Source of the DNA: KBS50 sp042434095
GTDB lineage: Bacteria; Actinomycetota; Actinomycetes; Mycobacteriales; Micromonosporaceae
Assembly: GCF_042434095.1 (NCBI RefSeq)
Contig: NZ_JBHLUE010000012.1
Coordinates: 62,001 to 126,000 of the forward strand
Direction of reading: 5' to 3'
DNA: 64,000 nucleotides
The number at the start of each line of letters is the position of its first letter. Position 1 is the stretch's first letter. Below the pieces are notes generated by a model. It did not search any database. It was given only the letters and a program-made list of their open reading frames with translations, and was not told where the DNA came from. Positions 33,283-41,292 of this stretch are shown here, piece after piece. A program made the translations under genes and the position numbers.

Positions 33283-34776
33283 ATGTCCATCGCAGCAGAG
33301 CCGGCCGCGCGGTCCCGCTGGTTCGCCCTCGGCATCCTCACCACGTCGGTGCTGATGACCATCCTCGACGGCAGCATCGTCACGGTGGCCCTGCCCGCCA
33401 TCCAGGACGACCTCGGCTTCAGCACCGGCGGCCTGAGCTGGGTGGTCAACGCGTACCTGATCGCCTTCGGCAGCCTGCTGCTGCTGGCCGGCCGGCTCGG
33501 CGACCTGGTGGGGCGCAAGCGGATGTTCGTGGCCGGCACCGCCGTGTTCACCGCGGCCTCGCTGCTGGCCGGGCTGGCCACCGGGCCGGCCATGCTGATC
33601 ACGGCCCGGTACCTGCAGGGCGTCGGCAGCGCCCTGGCCGCCTCCGTCAGCCTCGGCATCCTGGTCACCCTCTTCCCGCGGGCGCGGGAGCGGGCCACCG
33701 CGATCGCCGTGTTCAGCTTCACCGGCGCCGCCGGCGCCTCCCTCGGCCAGGTGCTCGGCGGGCTGCTCACGGACGCCCTGAGCTGGCACTGGATCTTCGT
33801 GATCAACCTGCCCATCGGGGCGGCGGCCGCCGCCCTCGCCGTACCGGTGCTGCCGGGTGACCGCGGCCTGGGCCTGCGGGCCGGCGCCGACCTGGTGGGG
33901 GCGCTGCTGGTCGCCGCCGGCCTGACCACCGGGATCGCCGCGGTGGTCAGGGTGGAGCGCACCGGCTGGGCCGCGCCGTCCACACTGGCCCTGGGTACGC
34001 TCGCCGTGCTGCTGCTCGCCGCGTTCCTCGCCCGGCAGGCCACCGCGCGGCAGCCGCTCATGCCGCTGCGGCTGTTCCGCTCCCGGGCGGTGTCCGGCGC
34101 GAACCTCGTGCAGGCGCTCATGGTGGCCGCGGCGTTCTCCTTCCAGGTGCTGGTGGCGCTCTACCTGCAGCGGGTGCTCGGCTACGGCGCCACGGCCACC
34201 GGCCTGGCCATGCTGCCCGCGGCCCTGGTGATCGGCGCGATCACGCTCGGCGCGTCCGCCCGGCTCAACGCCCGGTACGGCGAGCGGGCCGTGCTGCTGA
34301 CCGGGCTGGCCCTGCTTGTCGGCATGCAGCTGCTGCTGGCCCGGCTGCCGGTGCACGCGCACTACCTGACCGACCTGCTGCCGGTGATGCTGCTGGCCGC
34401 CGGTTTCGGGCTGGCCCTGCCGGCCCTGACCGCGCTCGGCATGTCCGGCGCGTCGGAGCGGGACGCCGGCCTGGCCTCGGGGCTGTTCAACACCACCCAG
34501 CAGCTCGGGATGGCCGTCGGGGTGGCCGTGCTCGCCACCCTGGCCGGCGGTCGTACCGGCCGGTTGCTGGCCGCCGGCCTCGACCCGGCGGCGGCGCTGA
34601 CCGGCGGCTACCGGCGGGCGTTCCTGGTCGGCGCCGGCCTGTTGGCGGTCGCGTTCGGGGTGGCCGCGGTGCTGCTGCGCCGCCCGGACCGGCGCACCGA
34701 CCTGCCCGCGGGCCCCGACGTGCCGCCGCCCGCGACGGCGGTGGACCGGGAGGCCTGCGTCAGCGGGCAGCACTGA
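33283..34776 (+). CDS. MFS drug efflux transporter, DHA2 (14-helix) family
   Basis: A 497-residue proton antiporter of the EmrB/QacA type. The first helix region reads LTTSVLMTILDGSIVTVALP, with the family Asp (motif D1), followed by NAYLIAFGSLLLLAGRLGDL. ATG 33283 has GGAAGG seven bases upstream, preferred over ATG 33262. The neighbouring MarR gene and palindrome suggest drug-induced expression. The substrate is unknown. Confidence 0.92.
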   Translation: MSIAAEPAARSRWFALGILTTSVLMTILDGSIVTVALPAIQDDLGFSTGGLSWVVNAYLIAFGSLLLLAGRLGDLVGRKRMFVAGTAVFTAASLLAGLATGPAMLITARYLQGVGSALAASVSLGILVTLFPRARERATAIAVFSFTGAAGASLGQVLGGLLTDALSWHWIFVINLPIGAAAAALAVPVLPGDRGLGLRAGADLVGALLVAAGLTTGIAAVVRVERTGWAAPSTLALGTLAVLLLAAFLARQATARQPLMPLRLFRSRAVSGANLVQALMVAAAFSFQVLVALYLQRVLGYGATATGLAMLPAALVIGAITLGASARLNARYGERAVLLTGLALLVGMQLLLARLPVHAHYLTDLLPVMLLAAGFGLALPALTALGMSGASERDAGLASGLFNTTQQLGMAVGVAVLATLAGGRTGRLLAAGLDPAAALTGGYRRAFLVGAGLLAVAFGVAAVLLRRPDRRTDLPAGPDVPPPATAVDREACVSGQH

Positions 34777-34829
34777 CGCGGTCGCGGCGCCCCTCGGCAA
34801 CGGCGCCGGGGGCGCGGCGCGGGCGCCGT

Positions 34830-34853
34830 GCTCCCGGCGCGGATGTCGGGAGC
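34830..34853. terminator. Terminator-like hairpin
   Basis: GCTCCCG pairs with CGGGAGC around a 10-base loop between the convergent DHA2 and GNAT genes. It is modest, with no T run. Confidence 0.45.
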
Positions 34854-34862
34854 GCTGCGGGG

Positions 34863-35414
34863 TCAGGCCGGGCGGCTGTGCAGGTGACCGTCCAGCGGGT
34901 ACGGCGGTTCGGGCGGCAGGACCCGGACCAGGTCGTACCCGGCCTTGCCGGCCACCCGGCAGGACGCCGGGTTGTCCACCTGGTGGATGAGGTCGAGCCG
35001 GCGCAGTCCCAGCGCGTCGAATCCCCACCGGGACAGCCCGTCCAGCGCGCGCGACGCCACCCCGCGGCCGCGCGCCCAGCCGGCGGTCCAGTAGCCCACC
35101 TCGCCGATGTCGGCCTCGGGCGTGACCCGGCGCAGCACCACGTGCCCCAGCACCCGCCCGGGGCCGCCGTCGGGCAGCTCCTCCCGGACGGCGAAGCCGA
35201 GCCGGGTGCCGTCCGCCCAGCCCTCCCGCTGCCGGGCCAGCCAGCGCCGCGCGTCCGCGGCCGACCGCACCCGCGCGCTGCTGAACCGGCGCAACACCGG
35301 ATCCCGGTACGCCTCGACCAGGGCCGGCAGGTCGGCCTCGGTCCACGAACCCAACCGCAGCCCCGCGGCGTACGGACCGACGGTTCCGTCGGTCAGCTCC
35401 CGGTCGGTCGGCAC
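34863..35414 (-). CDS. GNAT acetyltransferase, RimJ/RimL-type
   Basis: A 183-residue GNAT enzyme. The acetyl-CoA site is GYWTAGWARGRGVASRAL and the substrate strand LRRLDLIHQVDNPASCRVAGK is intact, as in RimJ/L and some aminoglycoside acetyltransferase relatives. GTG 35414 was chosen as the start. It diverges from the leader of the adenylyltransferase operon. Confidence 0.85.
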   Translation of the reverse strand: MPTDRELTDGTVGPYAAGLRLGSWTEADLPALVEAYRDPVLRRFSSARVRSAADARRWLARQREGWADGTRLGFAVREELPDGGPGRVLGHVVLRRVTPEADIGEVGYWTAGWARGRGVASRALDGLSRWGFDALGLRRLDLIHQVDNPASCRVAGKAGYDLVRVLPPEPPYPLDGHLHSRPA

Positions 35415-35477
35415 CGCGCCAGCATAGATACCCCCGTGCTCCCGGTGGGAGACCCGCCGCCCGCGCCGGGGTCGAGC

Positions 35478-35516
35478 GCCGTCGTACCGATCGGTTAGGT
35501 TCGCTGGTACGACGGC
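35478..35516. promoter_or_regulatory. 11-bp-arm inverted repeat before the adenylyltransferase leader
   Basis: GCCGTCGTACC and GGTACGACGGC flank 17 bases that contain a TAGGTT -10-like box. The downstream arm is repeated as GGTACGACGG inside the leader ORF (35558-35567), so the upstream arm has two possible partners. Confidence 0.55.
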
Positions 35517-35532
35517 AGCGGGGGGAGGCCGC

Positions 35533-35598
35533 ATGGCGGGCACGACCACGAGAATCCGGTACGACGGGCTGGGCATCCACGCGTGGAGGGACGGGTGA
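35533..35598 (+). CDS. 21-residue leader peptide of the adenylyltransferase-like gene
   Basis: A short ORF starting MAGTTTRIRYDG at ATG 35533, with GGGGGAGG six bases upstream, ends in TGA 35596-35598. That stop overlaps the GTG start of the next gene (35595) by four bases, so translation is directly coupled. The codons TAC GAC GGG fall within the repeated hairpin arm. I know no homologue. Confidence 0.55.
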   Translation: MAGTTTRIRYDGLGIHAWRDG

Positions 35599-36395
35599 AC
35601 CGGGAGGCGCCCGGTCCGGTCGCCGAACTGGTGGACCGCTACCTGGCCTCGGTGGACGCGGCGCTGCCCGGCTTCGTTCGGCGGCTCTACCTGGTGGGCT
35701 CGGTGGCGCTGGGCGCCTGGCAACCGCCGCACAGCGATGTGGACACGATCATCGTGACCGGCCGGCCGGCCGGCGCCGCGGAGCTGACCGCGCTCGCCGA
35801 GGTGCACGGCAAGCTGTCCGGCCGGCCGCATCTGGACGGGGTCTACCTGGCCGAGACGGCCTTCGCCGCGCGGCCGATGAACCGCGAGGTGGCGCCGTTC
35901 CTGGTGGACGGCGAGCTGCACACCGACCGGCCGTGCGGCGAGCTGACCCCGGTGATCTGGCTGCTGCTGCGCCGCTACGGCATTCCGGTCCGGGGGCCCG
36001 CGGTGACCGGCCCGGAGCCGGACGAGGCCGCGGTGCGCCAGTACAACCTGGACAACCTGCGCGACTACTGGCAGCCGCTGGCCGGCCAGATCCGGGCGTA
36101 CGCGACGGATCAGCCGCCCGGCGATCCGGTGGACGCCGCCGGTGTGGCGTGGACGATCCTCGGGCCACCCCGGCTGCACTACACCCTCGCCACCGGCGAC
36201 ATCACCACCAAGTCGGAAGCAGCCGCGTACCTGGCCGCCGAGTTCCCGCGCTGGACCGAGCTGGCCGGCCGGGCGGCGCGCTGGCGGACCGGCGCGGCGG
36301 AGGCGTTCACGGTGGCCGACCTGGCCGCGGCGGCCGACGCGGTGGACGCGGTCACCGACGACGCCTGGTCCCGGTGGGGCGGGACGACAGCGTGA
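35595..36395 (+). CDS. Aminoglycoside adenylyltransferase-like protein (DUF4111 type)
   Basis: A 266-residue nucleotidyltransferase of the AadA/ANT(9)-like group with a DUF4111-type C-terminal region. The active site LVGSVALGAWQPPHSDVDTI is complete with G-S and D-x-D. The C-terminal part contains GVAWTILGPPRLHYTLATGD, typical of these enzymes. GTG 35595 is set by the leader overlap; a GGAGGG lies four bases before it. Translation is coupled on both sides. Members may adenylylate aminoglycosides, but the natural substrate is not known. Confidence 0.82.
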   Translation: MNREAPGPVAELVDRYLASVDAALPGFVRRLYLVGSVALGAWQPPHSDVDTIIVTGRPAGAAELTALAEVHGKLSGRPHLDGVYLAETAFAARPMNREVAPFLVDGELHTDRPCGELTPVIWLLLRRYGIPVRGPAVTGPEPDEAAVRQYNLDNLRDYWQPLAGQIRAYATDQPPGDPVDAAGVAWTILGPPRLHYTLATGDITTKSEAAAYLAAEFPRWTELAGRAARWRTGAAEAFTVADLAAAADAVDAVTDDAWSRWGGTTA

Positions 36396-37252
36396 CCGGC
36401 GCGCTGTCCACCGGAGCCGGGCGGGCGCCGCGGTTGGCGGCCGAACGGATGCTGGCCGCCGTCGCCGGCCACACCGGCGTACGCCTTGACTACCTCGGGC
36501 CGTGTTCGGGCGGCGAGGTGGGTGCGGCGTACGTCCGCTGGCCGGACGGGCGGCGGGGCGTGCTGGGCCGGGACCGCCAGGACGTGGCCGGGCTGGTCCG
36601 GCTGGCCGGCGACGCCGGCGTGCCGGTGCCCGGGTACGACCTGGTGGCGCCGCTGGACGGCGGGGGGTGGGCGGTGGTGCAGCGGCTGCTGCCCGGCGCC
36701 GCACCGGCCACGGTGGACCGCTCACTGTTCGACGGCCTGCTCGCGATCAACTCCCGGCTGCGCGGGCTGCTGGCGGACCGGGACGACCTGCCGCCCCTGC
36801 CGCTGCACCTGCGGTCCAGCGGTCCGGGCTTCTGCGTGCACGAGTCGCTGGCCGGGTACGACCGACGCACCGCCCGGCTGCTGGAGCGGGTCCGCGCGGT
36901 GGGGGCCGAGCGGGACGCGGCGGACGGACCGGATCTCGTGCACGCCGACTTCCACCCCGGCAATGTGCTGGTGGATGCCGGCCGGATCACCGGGGTGGTC
37001 GACTGGGATGGCGCCGCGCGCGGCGATGGCTGGCTGGATCTGGTGACCCTGCGCTTCGATCTGGCGCTGCGGGCCCCGACGCTCGGGAGTGAGCTGGCGG
37101 AGCGGCTGCGGGCCGCCGTGCCACCGGATCGGCTGCGGGCTTACTGGGCGCACATGGCGCTGCGCCAGGTCGACTGGTCGATCCGGCACCACGGGCCGGC
37201 CGAGGTGGACCGGTGGCTGGAGGTCGCCGAGGCCGCCCCGCTGCCCTGGTGA
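36392..37252 (+). CDS. Aminoglycoside phosphotransferase-family kinase
   Basis: A 286-residue APH-fold kinase whose GTG 36392 overlaps the preceding stop by four bases. The catalytic loop is DLVHADFHPGNVLV (HxD type with the downstream Asn) and the metal site VVDWDGAARGDG. It forms the third cistron after the leader and adenylyltransferase. Two different aminoglycoside-modifying folds in one coupled operon suggest shared substrates, but this is inference. Confidence 0.85.
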   Translation: MTGALSTGAGRAPRLAAERMLAAVAGHTGVRLDYLGPCSGGEVGAAYVRWPDGRRGVLGRDRQDVAGLVRLAGDAGVPVPGYDLVAPLDGGGWAVVQRLLPGAAPATVDRSLFDGLLAINSRLRGLLADRDDLPPLPLHLRSSGPGFCVHESLAGYDRRTARLLERVRAVGAERDAADGPDLVHADFHPGNVLVDAGRITGVVDWDGAARGDGWLDLVTLRFDLALRAPTLGSELAERLRAAVPPDRLRAYWAHMALRQVDWSIRHHGPAEVDRWLEVAEAAPLPW

Positions 37253-37253
37253 C

Positions 37254-38228
37254 CTACAACTGATCAGTGGATGGCCAGTGCGGGGGGCGGTGGAGTGACC
37301 GGGGTAGCCGCGTCGCCCCGTCGCCGGTGGCCGCGTCGAGCTGGGACTGGGTGAGGAACAGCGCGTCCCGCAGGTCGGCGCCGGCCAGCCGGGCGCCGCG
37401 GGTGTCCGCGCCGGTGAGGTCCGCGCGCCGCAGGTCGGCGCCGCGCAGGTCGGCCCCGATCAGGTACGTCCCGCGCAGGTTGGCGTTGCGCAGGTCGGCC
37501 CCGCGCAGGTCCGCTCCGGCCAGGTCGGCGCCCCGGCGGTTCGCCGGCCGCCGCCCCTTCGTGGCGCGGGCCAGTTCGCTGGCCCGGGACAGCAGCGGGT
37601 TCACCCGGGCCCGCCAGCCGGCGACGTCGGCCGCGAGGATCGCCTCCGGAGTTCCGTCGACCAGCCGGTGCAGCTCGGCCAGCGCCGCGTCGAGCTGCCG
37701 GTGCAGCGGCCGGGCCGCCGGGAAGGTGCGGGCCTCGGTCAGGTACGCGAGCAGCTCGTGCAGCGGCCGCTGCACCGCGAAGACCGCGAACATCTGCCCG
37801 GCGGTGCAGCCGCCCTCACCGGTGCCGCCGCTGTCCGCGGTGCGCTCGCTGCCGGCGGTGTCGGCGGTGTCGGCGGTGTCGGCGGTGTCGGCGGTGTCGG
37901 CGGTCCGCCAGTCTCGGCCGGCGAAGGTGACCTGCGAGGTCCGCTGACCGGCGCCGAAGCAGTCGAACACCGCGCAGCCGGGGAAGCCCCGCTGCCGCAG
38001 CTCCGTGTGGATGCCGCAGCGGAAGTCGGCGCCCAGGTTGGGGCAGGCGCGCCCGGCGGGCTTGTCGATGGCGAAGTCGGCGGAGGCGGCGAACGCCGGC
38101 GCCACGCAGCAGAGCCCGAAGCAGCTGGCGCAGTCGGCGCGGAACCGGTCGGCGCCGGTCCGCAGCTGGATGGGCGTGGGCAGGGCGATCTCCGTCTCGC
38201 AGGCGGTGCAGCGGGCGGGGACCATCAT
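37254..38228 (-). CDS. Pentapeptide-repeat protein with N-terminal Cys-rich domain
   Basis: A 324-residue protein. The N-terminal 100 residues have many Cys (CTACETE, CASCFGLCC, CGIHTE, DCFGAG), likely a zinc or metal cluster of the YkgJ-like kind. A Thr-Ala-Asp repeat follows. The C-terminal region from about residue 225 has 13 or so pentapeptide repeats (ADLRGADLRNANLRG) forming a right-handed quadrilateral helix; MfpA/Qnr proteins of this shape protect DNA gyrase. This one is a fused variant of unknown role. It is separated from the preceding gene by one base. Confidence 0.75.
   Translation of the reverse strand: MMVPARCTACETEIALPTPIQLRTGADRFRADCASCFGLCCVAPAFAASADFAIDKPAGRACPNLGADFRCGIHTELRQRGFPGCAVFDCFGAGQRTSQVTFAGRDWRTADTADTADTADTADTAGSERTADSGGTGEGGCTAGQMFAVFAVQRPLHELLAYLTEARTFPAARPLHRQLDAALAELHRLVDGTPEAILAADVAGWRARVNPLLSRASELARATKGRRPANRRGADLAGADLRGADLRNANLRGTYLIGADLRGADLRRADLTGADTRGARLAGADLRDALFLTQSQLDAATGDGATRLPRSLHRPPHWPSTDQL
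37852..37905. repeat. 9-bp tandem repeat (VNTR)
   Basis: Six near-perfect copies of a 9-base unit (TCGGCGGTG) lie in the pentapeptide-protein gene, encoding alternating Thr-Ala-Asp. The copy number is likely to vary between strains. Confidence 0.8.
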
Positions 38229-38264
38229 GGCACCCGCGCCGCCCGCCGCCGTACGGTCCGTGAT

Positions 38265-39044
38265 TCAGGCCTCGTCGGGCGAGCCGGCCGGGACGGCCTC
38301 GAGTTCGTCGAGCCGCCCGGCGCGGCCCCGGCGGGCCGCCCGGTAGCTGGCCGCGCGGATCCGGGCCACCGGCTGCGGCAGCCACAGGCCGGGCAGCGGA
38401 TGCAGCACCGGGTCGAACGCCACCGGCGGGTCGACCAGCCCGGCGGGCGGCGGGGTCAGCTCGACGGACCCGAACGGCTGCCACGCCGACATCGGGGTGG
38501 CAGAGGCGAGGGTGAAGCGCAGCAGCGGACCGCCCGCGCCGGCCCGGTGGGCCGCCGGCGCCGGCAGGGCGGCGAAGAGCACCGAACCGTGTTCGGACCG
38601 GTACGGCGTCAGGGTGGTGTACGGGACGCGGGCGGGATCTCGGCGCGGCAGCATCAGGTGCCGGGCGAAGGGGGCGAGGCCGGTGGTGGACAGCAGCAGG
38701 TCGCTGGGCGAACCGGCCGGACCGGGGAACCGCAGCGCGAGGCCGAGCACGTCCGGCAGCGGGCGCGGCACGCTCAGCCCGCGGGACAGCCGGGCCACCC
38801 CGTACACCTCGCCGGGGCGGGTGAACCAGGCCGGCAGCTCGGCGGCGGTGAGGCCGTGCCGGATCAGCCGGGCCGTGTGGACGCTGCCGCGGGTGTGGAT
38901 GGGCTTGCCGTGGCGCAGCCGGGCCCAGCCATAGAAGGCGCCGGCGAGCAGCGTGGCCGCAGCGGCGGTGGCCGGGCGAAGCCGGCGATCGTGAGATGGC
39001 CCGATCGTCATGCCCCGTCCGGTACCCGGCGCGGCGTTGACCAT
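38265..39044 (-). CDS. Hypothetical membrane-anchored protein
   Basis: A 259-residue protein with a hydrophobic N-terminal segment (ATAAAATLLAGAFYGWA) that may anchor it. The rest includes DLLLSTTGLAPFARHLMLP and SVLFAALPAPAA. I recall related actinomycete proteins annotated loosely as phosphodiesterase or catalase-superfamily-like, but I see no catalytic signature. ATG 39044 is the longest start; ATG 39011 is possible. Confidence 0.5.
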   Translation of the reverse strand: MVNAAPGTGRGMTIGPSHDRRLRPATAAAATLLAGAFYGWARLRHGKPIHTRGSVHTARLIRHGLTAAELPAWFTRPGEVYGVARLSRGLSVPRPLPDVLGLALRFPGPAGSPSDLLLSTTGLAPFARHLMLPRRDPARVPYTTLTPYRSEHGSVLFAALPAPAAHRAGAGGPLLRFTLASATPMSAWQPFGSVELTPPPAGLVDPPVAFDPVLHPLPGLWLPQPVARIRAASYRAARRGRAGRLDELEAVPAGSPDEA

Positions 39045-39161
39045 GCGCGTCCCGTTCCGCGGTCGTTCTTGAGCAGACCGGTCCCGCGGCGCCGCCTCCG
39101 GCGACGGAGGAGGACCGGGTAGAAGTGACAGACGCCACTTGATGACGCTGCCGGACGGGAG

Positions 39162-39190
39162 TTGACGGCCTCCCGCGAGCGAGGTAAATA
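39162..39190 (+). promoter_or_regulatory. Promoter of hsp20
   Basis: TTGACG and TAAATA are spaced by exactly 17 bases, a near-consensus housekeeping promoter 74 bases upstream of the hsp20 ATG. Confidence 0.75.
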
Positions 39191-39198
39191 AGAAGAGG

Positions 39199-39223
39199 AA
39201 GTTGAGTCACGGGCACTCAACTT
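39199..39223. promoter_or_regulatory. HAIR-type HspR operator
   Basis: A perfect 9-bp-arm inverted repeat (AAGTTGAGT, 7 bases, ACTCAACTT) matches the HspR-associated HAIR core TTGAGT-N7-ACTCAA. It begins just after the predicted transcription start of hsp20. Confidence 0.8.
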
Positions 39224-39263
39224 GAAGCTTCGGAAGACGTGGGAGATTCGAGGAGGCGCAACG

Positions 39264-39689
39264 ATGTTGATGCGTACCGACCCCTTCCGCGAGATGGACC
39301 GGCTCGCGGAGCAGTTCTTCGGCACCACCGCTCGACCGGCGGTGATGCACCTGGACGCCTACCGGGACGGCGAGTACTTCTACGCGGCGTTCGACCTGCC
39401 GGGCGTCGACCCGGACAGTATCGACTGCACGGTCGAGCGCAACGTGCTCACCGTGCGTGCCGAGCGGCGCCGGCCCACCGGCGAGAACGTGGAACTGGTG
39501 GCGGCCGAGCGGCCGATGGGCGTGTTCACCCGGCAGCTGTTCCTGGGCGACACCCTGGACACCGACAAGCTGGAGGCCGGCTACGAGAACGGGGTGCTGA
39601 CCCTGCGCATCCCGGTCGCCGAGCGGGCCAAGCCGCGCAAGATCTCGGTCACCGCGACGGGAAACGGCCGGCAGCAGATCAACGCCTGA
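39264..39689 (+). CDS. Hsp20 / alpha-crystallin small heat-shock protein
   Basis: A 141-residue small heat-shock chaperone. The alpha-crystallin domain spans residues about 30-130, with AAFDLPGVDPDSIDCTV and the closing GVLTLRIPVAE. ATG 39264 follows AGGAGG. The HAIR operator and near-consensus promoter upstream indicate HspR repression and heat induction, as for hsp18 in Streptomyces albus and acr in mycobacteria (the latter regulated by HspR). Confidence 0.93.
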   Translation: MLMRTDPFREMDRLAEQFFGTTARPAVMHLDAYRDGEYFYAAFDLPGVDPDSIDCTVERNVLTVRAERRRPTGENVELVAAERPMGVFTRQLFLGDTLDTDKLEAGYENGVLTLRIPVAERAKPRKISVTATGNGRQQINA

Positions 39690-39696
39690 ACCGTTC

Positions 39697-39733
39697 CGAC
39701 GGCGGCGGTCCCGGTGCGGGGCCGCCGCCGTCG
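39697..39733. terminator. Bidirectional terminator
   Basis: A 12-bp GC-rich stem (CGACGGCGGCGG with CCGCCGCCGTCG) and 13-base loop fill the gap between convergent hsp20 and the MFS gene. Confidence 0.75.
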
Positions 39734-39735
39734 CG

Positions 39736-41139
39736 TCATCCGTCCACGTTCGCCGCGGTTCCGCCGGTGCGGTGCCCCGCAGCTGTCGGCCCGTGGCCGG
39801 AGGGGGCCGCCGTCCTCGGCCGGTGGGCGGAGGCGGCCGCGGTCGTCGGGCCGTGGGCGGAGCGCGCCGGACCCGCCTTCGGCATGCCGTACCGCCGCAG
39901 GGCCGGCACCCGCCACCCGATCAGCGCCACCGCCGCCACCGTGAGCACACCGCCGGCCGCGACCGCGCCGGGCGCGTTCCACCGGGCCGCCGCGACTCCG
40001 TGCAGCACGTTGGCCAGCTGCGGCCCGCCCATCAGCACCACCGTGAGCGAGCCCTGGATCCGGCCCCGGAGCGCGTCGTCGGTGTGCTCCTGCGTGATCG
40101 CGTTGCGGGCCGCGCTCAGCACCGCATTGACCGCGCCGCCCAGCAGCAGCGCCACCAGCCCGGTCAGCAGCCACGGCAGCAGCCCGAGCAGCAGCAGCGT
40201 CCCGCCCCATGCCGCGGCGGAGCCAATGAGCAGCGCGCCCTGCCGCCGCGACCGGGTGAATGTGCCGGAGAACAGGCCGGCCGCGACCACCCCGGCCGGG
40301 TACGCGGCGTAGAGCAGCCCCAGCACCATCCCGCCGCCGGGCGGCCCGCCGTAGGTCCGGGCCGCCAGTTCGGGAAACAGCGCCGACGGCATCCCGAACA
40401 CCATCGCGGCCAGGTCCACACCCAGCACCGCCAGCAGCAGCCGGTTGGCGGCCAGGTAGCGGAAGCCGGCGAACACCTGCCTGACCGTGCCCGGCCGCGC
40501 CGGCGGCGCGCCGCCAGCCGGTGCCGGCCCCGGGGGCAGGGCCGGCAGCCGCCACACGGCGGTCAGCACCGCCAGCAGGGCCACCGCGTCGAACAGGTAC
40601 AGCGTGCGGAGTCCGACCAGCGGGATGAGGGCGCCGGCCAGCAGCGGCCCGAGGACCGAGCCGCCGTACCGGACCAGTGAGTTGAGGCTGTTCGCAGCCG
40701 GCAGCAGGTGGGCGGGGACCAACCGGGGCAGCACCGCGCCGGTCGTGGCCAGGACCCCGCCCAGCGCGAACCCCTGGACCGCGACCGGGACCAGCAGCGC
40801 CGCGACGGACCGGACGCCGAGCGCCGACTGCGCCCACAGCCCCAGGTAGGTCGCGCCCAGGCCGGCGTGCGCGGCCAGCAGCACCCGCCGCCGGTCGGCC
40901 CGGTCGGCCAACGCCCCGGACCACAGCGACGACACCGCGAGGGCGCCGAACGCCACGACGGCCGCCACGGCCACGGCCGCGGACGATCCGGTCCGGGCAT
41001 ACAGCTGGGTGGGCACGGCGACGGTCGAGAACGAGCCGCCGACCGCGGCCACCGCCGAGGCCAGCCACATCCGCCGGAACGCCGGCACCGCGAGCGGTCG
41101 CCGGTCCATCATGTACGCCCCGATCGAGCCGATTCGCAC
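39736..41139 (-). CDS. MFS transporter (MFS_3/EntS-like)
   Basis: A 467-residue 12-helix transporter. It shows the loop motif ALADRADRRRVLLAAHAG after helix 2 and repeated hydrophobic segments throughout. The Ala/Ser/His-rich tail of about 50 residues after the last helix is low complexity. GTG 41139 has AGGAGGGG six bases upstream. Relatives export siderophores, antibiotics or metals; the substrate is unknown. Confidence 0.85.
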   Translation of the reverse strand: MRIGSIGAYMMDRRPLAVPAFRRMWLASAVAAVGGSFSTVAVPTQLYARTGSSAAVAVAAVVAFGALAVSSLWSGALADRADRRRVLLAAHAGLGATYLGLWAQSALGVRSVAALLVPVAVQGFALGGVLATTGAVLPRLVPAHLLPAANSLNSLVRYGGSVLGPLLAGALIPLVGLRTLYLFDAVALLAVLTAVWRLPALPPGPAPAGGAPPARPGTVRQVFAGFRYLAANRLLLAVLGVDLAAMVFGMPSALFPELAARTYGGPPGGGMVLGLLYAAYPAGVVAAGLFSGTFTRSRRQGALLIGSAAAWGGTLLLLGLLPWLLTGLVALLLGGAVNAVLSAARNAITQEHTDDALRGRIQGSLTVVLMGGPQLANVLHGVAAARWNAPGAVAAGGVLTVAAVALIGWRVPALRRYGMPKAGPARSAHGPTTAAASAHRPRTAAPSGHGPTAAGHRTGGTAANVDG

Positions 41140-41292
41140 CGTACCCCTCCTCCCGCCGGCGCTCGCGGCACCGGCGCCGGCACCCGAGGATGCTCGGCCC
41201 TGACCCAGGGGAAAGGTCCAGCCCGAAGCCGGACCGCGACCGCCGGGCGCGTCGATTGCGCTCCGGCGGGCCGGCCTGGAAATCTCTCTCAC

